Positions 21,714 to 27,780 of a DNA stretch of 27,780 nt are shown here, piece after piece. The position numbers and the translations under genes are program-made. Below the pieces are notes generated by a model that ran no database searches, had not been told where the DNA came from, and saw only the letters and a list, made by a program, of their open reading frames with translations. Position 1 is the first letter of the stretch, and every line of letters starts with the position of its first letter. Origin of the DNA: an uncultured Eubacteriales bacterium (GTDB taxonomy: Bacteria; Bacillota; Clostridia; UBA1381); NCBI GenBank assembly GCA_905199755.1, contig CAJKHT010000036.1, positions 1-27,780 on the forward strand, written 5' to 3'.

Positions 21714-24059
21714 TTACTCTGCAAGGAGTATCTCGGTTAAAGCTCCGAACAGGTTTTTATCCATATCGAGCACGCTTATGTCCGATACCGCCTGTGCCGG
21801 ATTTTCCGTATATTTTACCGCATTGAATATATCGGTTTTAAGGTTATTGTCACACTGTGCGCCCAGAATAAAGCTCTGCACCTCGTTTACGGTGTCGTTC
21901 GGCAGAATATCGCCGTCAAAGCATACGGTTACATTGCCGTTTATGTATTTTAAGATCACGTAAAGCGTTTCATTTTCATAATGCTTTTCAAACGGAATAT
22001 CCCTTCCGTCCTCCTTAACGGTCACATCACAGTCGGCAAGCTTTTTAAATTCGAGCGCATAGGTTCTGTTCTTTATAATCACGCTGTCATCACCGCACGG
22101 CTTTTTAATTGTAAATTCCGCTTTTTCGCCCCATTTGAGTGCAAGCTCCGTCACGGCATACGCACCGTTTTCGTACTGCATTGTCACGCCGTCGTCCTCA
22201 TAAAGACTGAAATTATTGTCCGCTCCGGGGAATACGGCTATATTAAGCTTTTTCGGGTTTTCAATACCGTTTTCCGCCTCTGCCGTAGGCACTATTCCGC
22301 CCGCTTTCACGAACACCGGCATTGTGTAAAGGTCACGGTAAACATTTAATGTACGCTTTCCTCTGTATGCTCTGAGATTAAAGAAATCATACCATGTACC
22401 CTCGGGGAAATACGTTTTCGTCACCGCACAGCCCGTCACCCTGTCCGTTTTGCTTGTTACGGGTGATACAAGCATTTCACTGCCGAAGAAATATTCGTTT
22501 CTGTTTGCGATTAATGCCGATGTATCGGCCGGGCAGCCGTAATACAGCGGCTGAACGAGAGGTGCATCATCGCTGTGCGCCTTGTAGTTCATTGTATACA
22601 GATACGGTATAAGCTTATGCCTTAAGCGCAGAAATTCCGAGGTCGATTTATATGCCGCCAAGCCGTAGTTCCACGGCTCCTTTGACTGGAACAGATTGTT
22701 TGTGCTGTGCAGACGCATTATCGGAGAAAATACTCCGAACTGCACCCAGCGCGCAAACATTTCGTCATCACGGTATCCGCCCATGTGTCCGCCTATATCA
22801 TGACTCCACCAGCCGTAACCGATGTTTGATGCGCATGCGGTGAAATACGGCTGAAAATCAAGCGATTCCCATGTTGCATACGTATCTCCCGAAAAGCCTA
22901 CGGGGTATCTGTGGCTGCCGGGGCCGGAATAACGCGAGAATATCATGGCACGCTTGTCACTGCCTGTCATATCCGTGTAATGATAATGATTAAGCATCCA
23001 GAGCGGATCGAGTCCGGGGATTTTTGTAGTATTGCCCTGCTGCCAGTCCATCCACCAGAACGAAACTCCCTCCTCCTCCAGCGGATGAAGAAGTACCGAA
23101 AAATAGTTTTCGACAAATTTCGGATCGGCTATATCAAAGTCAATCTTTTTCTTTTCCGATGTATCTGCGCCCAGCGCTTCGGCAAGCTTTTCATACTGCG
23201 CCTCATGCGCTCCGATACCGTCCGCCGGGTGGAGATTGAGAGTTACCTCAAGACCTCTTTCATGAAGCTCCTTTAAAAATGCCCTGTGGTCGGGGAAAAG
23301 CTCCTTGTTCCAGGTAAAGCCCGTCCAGCCGTCGCAATGCCAGTCCATATCTATTACCGCCACGGAAATGGGGATATTTTCGTTTTTAAACCGCTCCATA
23401 AGCTCTATATATTCGTCCTGTGTGTAGCGGTAATATCTGCTCCACCAGTTACCCAGCGCATAGCGCGGCAGCATGGGCGTATGTCCCGTAAGAGCATAAA
23501 ATGCCTTTAAGCAGCCGCGGTAATCTCTTGCGTATGCGAAAAGGTACATATCCTTTTCGCTGTGCCTTGTGTCTATCCAGCCGTCCTCCGCCATTATGAG
23601 GGATTTGCTGTCATCGAGCACGGTCATGCGCCTGTTTGACATAAGGCTGTTTCCCAGCTCACATTCGCCGTTTACTCCGTCAAGCGTTCTTGCCGTGCCG
23701 CCGAAGCTTATTTCGTCGCCGTAATACCATACGAGATCACCTCTTAGCCCGCATTTTTCGGTAAACTCGGCATGCAGCGAGTTCGGCGCAAATTCGCCGC
23801 CCGTATATGTAAGCACCATTGCTTCGGTGCTGATTTTAAGCGTTCCGTCAATATTTGTTACGCTGAATTTCGGAACATCAAAAAGTCTGTTTACGACAAC
23901 CTGTGTCGCACGGTCATCAAAAACTCCGTCCTCATTGTATTCCATTCGTATAAGACGGTCGGTAAGCACCGTAAACCGATAATTTTCGCCCTGTACAACC
24001 GCATCCTCATGACACTTGGGTGTTATCGGGTATTTGTATTTCGGGTTAATTCTGCCCAT
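21714..24059 (-). CDS. Glycoside hydrolase family 31 (alpha-glycosidase)
   Basis: The 781-residue enzyme has an N-terminal beta-sandwich (about 20-195), the (beta/alpha)8 catalytic barrel (about 200-560) and C-terminal beta domains. Conserved GH31 features are V-I-D-M-D-W-H-C-D-G-W-T-G-F-T-W (about 235-250), the nucleophile D338 in W-W-M-D-W-Q-Q-G, the acid/base D392 in F-S-G-D-T-Y-A-T-W, and W-W-S-H-D-I-G-G-H. The W-M-D-W-Q-Q-G form is seen in cytoplasmic clostridial GH31 enzymes, but whether the substrate is alpha-glucoside, alpha-xyloside or another linkage cannot be read. No signal peptide, so it acts on imported oligosaccharides. AAAGGAG lies 8 nt upstream of the ATG. No transporter is adjacent. 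Confidence 0.92.
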   Translation of the reverse strand: MGRINPKYKYPITPKCHEDAVVQGENYRFTVLTDRLIRMEYNEDGVFDDRATQVVVNRLFDVPKFSVTNIDGTLKISTEAMVLTYTGGEFAPNSLHAEFTEKCGLRGDLVWYYGDEISFGGTARTLDGVNGECELGNSLMSNRRMTVLDDSKSLIMAEDGWIDTRHSEKDMYLFAYARDYRGCLKAFYALTGHTPMLPRYALGNWWSRYYRYTQDEYIELMERFKNENIPISVAVIDMDWHCDGWTGFTWNKELFPDHRAFLKELHERGLEVTLNLHPADGIGAHEAQYEKLAEALGADTSEKKKIDFDIADPKFVENYFSVLLHPLEEEGVSFWWMDWQQGNTTKIPGLDPLWMLNHYHYTDMTGSDKRAMIFSRYSGPGSHRYPVGFSGDTYATWESLDFQPYFTACASNIGYGWWSHDIGGHMGGYRDDEMFARWVQFGVFSPIMRLHSTNNLFQSKEPWNYGLAAYKSTSEFLRLRHKLIPYLYTMNYKAHSDDAPLVQPLYYGCPADTSALIANRNEYFFGSEMLVSPVTSKTDRVTGCAVTKTYFPEGTWYDFFNLRAYRGKRTLNVYRDLYTMPVFVKAGGIVPTAEAENGIENPKKLNIAVFPGADNNFSLYEDDGVTMQYENGAYAVTELALKWGEKAEFTIKKPCGDDSVIIKNRTYALEFKKLADCDVTVKEDGRDIPFEKHYENETLYVILKYINGNVTVCFDGDILPNDTVNEVQSFILGAQCDNNLKTDIFNAVKYTENPAQAVSDISVLDMDKNLFGALTEILLAE

Positions 24060-24094
24060 GATATATTCTCCTTTGCAATGAAATTTATACTTGC

Positions 24095-24123
24095 ATTATA
24101 TCATTGCAGCAAAATATATTCTA
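24095..24123 (-). promoter_or_regulatory. Candidate promoter of the GH31 gene
   Basis: TATAAT (24100-24095) is perfect, while the -35 region at 17-bp spacing (24123-24118, TAGAAT) matches consensus poorly. This fits a promoter that needs an activator. Confidence 0.5.
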
Positions 24124-24127
24124 TAAT

Positions 24128-24157
24128 AATATTCACGAATACTAACACAATATTCAC
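24128..24157 (-). promoter_or_regulatory. Direct repeats upstream of the GH31 promoter
   Basis: The 9-bp sequence GTGAATATT occurs twice on the minus strand (24136-24128 and 24157-24149), offset by 21 bp, two turns of the helix, just upstream of the weak -35. The geometry is typical of AraC-type activator sites; the regulator gene is not in the window. Confidence 0.45.
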
Positions 24158-24159
24158 CT

Positions 24160-24436
24160 TTATTCCGCAGGCATGGTGAATGTAAACACGCTGCCGTGTT
24201 TAAGCTCGCTTTCGCTTATTTCATCTGCGGTTTATGGGCTTTAAAATTTTTCCGCTGCCGTCAAGCAGCACCATATGCACACCCTGCTCATAATACTTAA
24301 ACCTGGGGATTTTGCGTATGTCGCGCCCGTTTTCCATTTCCTTTGAAAGCCTGTCGGTCGCACCGGCAACACGTGCCATAATATCACGGTTTAACACATT
24401 TGTGCTTATAGATGTCATTGCGGCAAGCACAACCGC
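24160..24436 (-). pseudogene. Histidine kinase remnant (N-terminal and C-terminal fragments fused)
   Basis: On the minus strand, 24436 to about 24230 encodes an N-terminal sensor piece (A-A-M-T-S-I-S-T-N-V-L then D-I-M-A-R-V-A-G-A-T-D-R-L and Y-Y-E-Q-G-V-H-M-V-L-L-D), like the extracellular part of a small sensor kinase. It runs into a stop. In another frame, about 24230-24160 encodes a typical kinase C-terminus (I-S-E-S-E-L-K-H-G-S-V-F-T-F-T-M-P-A-E, stop). The dimerisation and most of the ATPase domain, several hundred codons, are missing. This is a deletion product, not a functional gene. Confidence 0.72.
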
Positions 24437-24498
24437 CGATACGCATGCTTATCTATAAGATATTTATGCTCAAATCTGTTAAATACTTCTATCGGCAT
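24415..24498 (-). pseudogene. VTC-domain protein, 5' fragment
   Basis: From ATG 24498, with GAGGGG at a normal ribosome-site distance, the frame encodes about 20 residues (F-N-R-F-E-H-K-Y-L-I-D-K) that match the start of VTC-domain proteins, the family of polyphosphate polymerases. It then joins the kinase remnant at about 24436 and stops at 24415. The start signals are intact, so a short peptide might still be made. Confidence 0.6.
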
Positions 24499-24633
24499 AC
24501 CGGTCATCCCCTCATCTTTTTTCTATATAATAATGCGCTTAGATTAAAATAAGATTAGAAGAATAAATTTTTTTCACCGATTTTATATATTTTCATAATA
24601 TATTATACAGATATGTGAAGGGAGCGGAATATT

Positions 24634-26013
24634 ATGGGCGGTATATGCGGAATTGTAAATTTCGGCGGCAACTGCATAAAGGACGGGGGCAATGAGCGTA
24701 CTCTTGCACTTAAAATGGCGGCGGCGGACGGCTGCAGCGGCGGCATATATGCAGGTGAGCATGCCGTTTTTGCGGGTGCGCCGTCCGTGAAGAAAACCGT
24801 GGGAGGATATGAATTTTCAATGGTGTACTGCGGCGAGCTGTACAATGCGGAGGATTTGAGAAATCAGCTGACGGCTTTCGGTTATGAATTTACGGAATTT
24901 TCGGATTCCGAGGTATTGCTTTACGCATACATACATTACGGGGAGGGCTGTGCATCACGGCTTAACGGACGCTTTGCTTTCGCCGTATGGGACGCAATGC
25001 GTCAGTCGGTATTTTTATGCTGCGATTATTTCGGCTCAATACCGCTGTTTTATACTCAAACGGATAATATGCTTGTATTTGCCGCGTCCGTGAGGGCGCT
25101 TTTAAACCACCCCGGCATAAAGCCGTGCATAAGCCGCACGGGACTGGGGGAGCTTTTTGCATACAGTCCGGGGCGCATACGGGGCAGCGGAATTTTCAGC
25201 GGAATTTCGGAGCTTTTGCCGTGTCACAGCATGAGTGTGAACAGAAAGGGCATACGTCTTAAAAGCTATCGGAGCCTTAAAAGCCGCCTGCACCCCGACA
25301 ATGCGGAGGAAACGCGCGAAAAGCTGCGGTTCCTTGTAAATGATTCAATACAGCGCAGAACGGATTTAAGCTTTCCGTCGCATGCGGTGCTTTCGGGCGA
25401 ATGTCCCGGCATGCTGCTTCCGGGGTTTTATCGGAACACGAAACGCTTTGCGCCGTTTATGCAGGGAGGACTCATGCTCAGAAAAAGCGTGTTAAAGGAG
25501 GTTGTGTGTCAGACGCTTGCGCTTGACGGCTGCACGGCGGCTCAGTATGAAAAAGTGCTCACGGAGGTGCCGTATCTGCCGGGCGAGAGCATGGACGAAC
25601 GCCGCAGACGGAAAACCTCATACCTTGATTTGTGCCGCTTTACGATGAATATACATAACACCGCTGCGCGGATTTCACCGTTCGGCGGTGTAGGAGTAAG
25701 GCTGCCGCTGTGCGATTTCAGAATTATTGAGTATGTATGGAATATTCCTCTTAAAATGCAGCTTGAAAACAGCCTTACGGACGGACTTTTTAAAGGAGCC
25801 GCCGGCATGCCGTCCGCCGAATACACGCATGCCGTATCGCGTGCGCTTATTCGTGCGGCGCACGATGCAAACTCGCCGCTTGCCGCATTCTGCGACACGA
25901 AAAAGCTTGCCGTGCTTGCAAAAAACCTGCATAATGCGGAAAATCTTTCGTTTGCGGAGGGACTGCTGTTTATAAATTCGCTGTTTGAAGATTATCCCGT
26001 AAAACTGATTTAA
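24634..26013 (+). CDS. Asparagine synthase-like pseudoenzyme
   Basis: The 459-residue protein aligns with AsnB-type glutamine-hydrolysing asparagine synthetases (usually 500-640 residues). The glutaminase half is recognisable (F-S-D-S-E-V-L-L-Y-A-Y, R-L-N-G-R-F-A-F-A-V-W-D, D-Y-F-G-S-I-P-L-F-Y). However, the nucleophile Cys2 of M-C-G-I is Gly2 (M-G-G-I-C-G-I), the oxyanion N-G-E is C-G-E (C66), and the H-R-G-P-D motif is absent. In the synthetase half the ATP loop S-G-G-x-D-S reads S-G-E-C-P-G (about 254-259), and a large block after it is missing. The end, I-S-P-F-G-G-V-G-V-R-L-P-L-C-D-F-R-I-I-E-Y-V-W-N-I-P, still matches. The frame is intact with a good GGGAG site. It is probably a non-catalytic or repurposed paralogue, or an early pseudogene. 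Confidence 0.82.
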   Translation: MGGICGIVNFGGNCIKDGGNERTLALKMAAADGCSGGIYAGEHAVFAGAPSVKKTVGGYEFSMVYCGELYNAEDLRNQLTAFGYEFTEFSDSEVLLYAYIHYGEGCASRLNGRFAFAVWDAMRQSVFLCCDYFGSIPLFYTQTDNMLVFAASVRALLNHPGIKPCISRTGLGELFAYSPGRIRGSGIFSGISELLPCHSMSVNRKGIRLKSYRSLKSRLHPDNAEETREKLRFLVNDSIQRRTDLSFPSHAVLSGECPGMLLPGFYRNTKRFAPFMQGGLMLRKSVLKEVVCQTLALDGCTAAQYEKVLTEVPYLPGESMDERRRRKTSYLDLCRFTMNIHNTAARISPFGGVGVRLPLCDFRIIEYVWNIPLKMQLENSLTDGLFKGAAGMPSAEYTHAVSRALIRAAHDANSPLAAFCDTKKLAVLAKNLHNAENLSFAEGLLFINSLFEDYPVKLI

Positions 26014-26060
26014 TCATAAAAAAAATGAGCCTGCTTTTAAAGCAGACTCATTTTTTATGA
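26014..26060. terminator. Bidirectional intrinsic terminator
   Basis: An almost perfect palindrome spans the whole interval: ATGAG-x-CTGCT and AGCAG-x-CTCAT flanked by an A run and a T run. It separates the convergent AsnB-like and symporter genes and ends exactly at the symporter stop codon. Confidence 0.9.
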
Positions 26061-27596
26061 TTAAGCGGCTTTTCTTGCCGTTTCAAATTCATGTTCGATT
26101 TCACTTGATGGCGCTTTTGTCAAAAGCGACACAACCACGATTGTGATAATACTTACGATAAATGCCGGCAAAAGCTCATAAACACCGAACACACCGCCCA
26201 TCGGCTTAATAAGGTACTTCCATACGAATACCATTACACCGCCGGCAGCCATGCCGGATATTGCACCGGAGAGCGTTGTACGCTTCCAGAACAGCGAGCA
26301 TATTACAATCGGACCGAAGCCTGCGCCGAACCCTGCCCATGCGAATGAGACTATTCCGAATATCGAGCTTTCCGGGTTTCTTGCGATGAACACACCGAGA
26401 ATTGCAATAATAATTACCGTAATTCTTGCGGCAATCATGCTCTGCTTCTGCGACAGCTTTAAGTGCAGCTTTTCCTGTAAAATATTCTGAGATACGCTTG
26501 ACGATGCCGCAAGGAGCTGTGAATCCGCGGTTGACATCGTGCTTGCCAGTATGCCCGAAAGCACAAGACCTGCAAGCAGTGCCGGCAGTATGCCGTGCTT
26601 TGAAAGCAAGTCGGCGATTTTTATGATTACCGTTTCCGTATCGGCATTTTGCAGCGTTGCGATTATTCCGTTCTGGCTGAGCGCTCTGCCCGAAATACCT
26701 ATACCTACCGCAACAGCCATTGCGATGACAACCCATACTGAAGCGACACGTCTTGAAAGCTTAAGGTTCTTCTCGTCATTTATAGCCATAAATCTTAAAA
26801 GAATATGCGGCATACCGAAGTAACCCAGTCCCCACGAAACTGTGGTGATTATATGCAGCAGATTATAAGGTATGCTCTCTCCCGTTTCGGGAACATACGA
26901 ATTTGTAAACGAAAGATAACCCGTAAGGCTCTTTGCGTTTTCCGCAACCGCATCCACGCCGCCTGCCGATGCAACGGCGAAAATGAGGATTGCAAAAATT
27001 GCCGCCGTCATTATAATGCTCTGTATGAAGTCCGTAATCGACGCGGCGAGAAATCCGCCTGCCGCGGTATATCCTACTATAACGATTGCCGAAACAATCA
27101 TTGCCGTCATGTAATTTATTCCGAACAGCGATGCAAAAAGCTTTCCGCATGCCGCAAAGCCCGATGCGGTGTACGGAATAAAGAATACTATTATAATAAC
27201 CGCCGCTATTGTGGAAAGAATACTTTTCTTATCGTGAAAGCGCTTTGAGAAAAATTCCGGCAGCGTAATGGCATCCAGAATATGCGTGTAGCGGCGCAGC
27301 CTTTTTGACGTTAAAAGCCAGTTCAGATATGTACCTGCCGCAAGACCTATAACAGTCCAGCCGACATCGGCAACACCGGAAAGATAAGCCAGTCCCGGCA
27401 GTCCCATAAGCAAATAGCTCGACATATCCGATGCCTCCGCGCTCATCGCGGTTACAAGCGGCCCGAGAGTTCTGCCGCCGAGATAAAAGTCTGATGTTGA
27501 ATTGTTCTTTTTTGAAAAATAAAATCCGACTATCAGCATGCCTATTAAGTAAACGATAATAGTTGCAAAAATGCAGATGGTTGATGTATTTATCAT
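26061..27596 (-). CDS. putP: Sodium/proline symporter (PutP-type SSS family)
   Basis: The 511-residue membrane protein has about 13 hydrophobic helices. PutP signatures are present: S-A-E-A-S-D-M-S-S-Y-L-L-M-G-L-P-G (about 52-68, sodium and substrate site), the G-F-L-A-A-S-I-T-D-F-I-Q segment, and S-T-A-D-S-Q-L-L-A-A-S-S-S with the conserved Ser/Thr sodium ligands. It imports proline, or a related solute, with sodium. I start at ATG 27596, with GGAGG 8 nt upstream; the open frame extends to 27632 without a site. No proline-degradation genes are adjacent. A small GCCGT/ACGGC hairpin (27614-27630) lies in the leader, close to the ribosome site. Confidence 0.92.
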   Translation of the reverse strand: MINTSTICIFATIIVYLIGMLIVGFYFSKKNNSTSDFYLGGRTLGPLVTAMSAEASDMSSYLLMGLPGLAYLSGVADVGWTVIGLAAGTYLNWLLTSKRLRRYTHILDAITLPEFFSKRFHDKKSILSTIAAVIIIVFFIPYTASGFAACGKLFASLFGINYMTAMIVSAIVIVGYTAAGGFLAASITDFIQSIIMTAAIFAILIFAVASAGGVDAVAENAKSLTGYLSFTNSYVPETGESIPYNLLHIITTVSWGLGYFGMPHILLRFMAINDEKNLKLSRRVASVWVVIAMAVAVGIGISGRALSQNGIIATLQNADTETVIIKIADLLSKHGILPALLAGLVLSGILASTMSTADSQLLAASSSVSQNILQEKLHLKLSQKQSMIAARITVIIIAILGVFIARNPESSIFGIVSFAWAGFGAGFGPIVICSLFWKRTTLSGAISGMAAGGVMVFVWKYLIKPMGGVFGVYELLPAFIVSIITIVVVSLLTKAPSSEIEHEFETARKAA

Positions 27597-27667
27597 TCTT
27601 AATCCTCCGTTTTGCCGTATCCCCCACGGCAATATTTATTTATGACAGATAAAGCCATATACGCTAT

Positions 27668-27696
27668 ATTATAACATACAATCGCTTACATTGCAA
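27668..27696 (-). promoter_or_regulatory. Promoter of the symporter gene
   Basis: TTGCAA (27696-27691) and TATAAT (27673-27668) are separated by 17 bp on the minus strand. Beyond it, 27697-27780 is AT-rich and shows no gene. Confidence 0.6.
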
Positions 27697-27780
27697 GATT
27701 TTTTATTTTACCGTATCATATCGGATTCTGCAGTTGTCAAACATATGGACCATTTTTATTAAAAAAAATATTCAATGTGT

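Overview
The window looks like a chromosomal segment of a low-to-moderate GC, Gram-positive anaerobe, most likely a gut-type member of the Clostridia. The evidence is strong AGGAGG-like ribosome sites, several TTG starts, consensus sigma-A promoters, a dnaG-rpoD operon, a type 1B pyrimidine operon (pyrB-pyrC-pyrF-pyrK-pyrD), a WalRK-like two-component system and a flavodiiron-family protein. No rRNA, tRNA, CRISPR array, prophage module or transposase gene was seen. The species cannot be fixed from the sequence alone.

Layout. (1) 1-1740: a small Zn-ribbon-like lipoprotein gene (minus strand), then two tandem copies of a ~250-bp unit. Each unit reads, on the minus strand, as a complete small-RNA gene with a consensus promoter, a ~200-nt rod-like RNA and an intrinsic terminator. 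A HigBA-type toxin-antitoxin pair follows (plus strand). (2) 1745-13382: a long minus-strand block. Read in the direction of transcription it is pyrB-pyrC-[palindromic insertion]-pyrF-pyrK-pyrD (UMP synthesis), a small flavoprotein, dnaG-rpoD-prmA (replication initiation, transcription, ribosome modification), a flavodiiron-family protein that has lost its metal ligands, and a pyridoxal kinase. (3) 13672-17458: a divergent plus-strand operon of a WalR-like regulator, a WalK-like kinase and a membrane-anchored metallophosphoesterase. (4) 17600-21700: a small unknown protein with a glycosyltransferase-like protein, a metal-sensing ArsR regulator, a 346-bp inverted-repeat-bounded element holding three ~100-bp tandem repeats, a DUF5662-like protein and a cardiolipin synthase. 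(5) 21714-27600: a GH31 glycosidase with activator-like direct repeats upstream, a deletion scar made of a VTC-domain fragment fused to histidine-kinase fragments, an asparagine-synthase-like protein that has lost both active sites, and a PutP-type sodium/solute symporter.

The most interesting signals are non-coding or degenerate. The tandem RNA genes show paired substitutions that keep their stems intact, which is direct evidence for a conserved RNA structure that I cannot assign to a known family. Two MITE-like elements (10954-11139 and 19198-19543) sit in otherwise compact gene clusters. Two intact-looking open frames, the FDP-like and AsnB-like proteins, have lost essentially all catalytic residues and look like pseudoenzymes.
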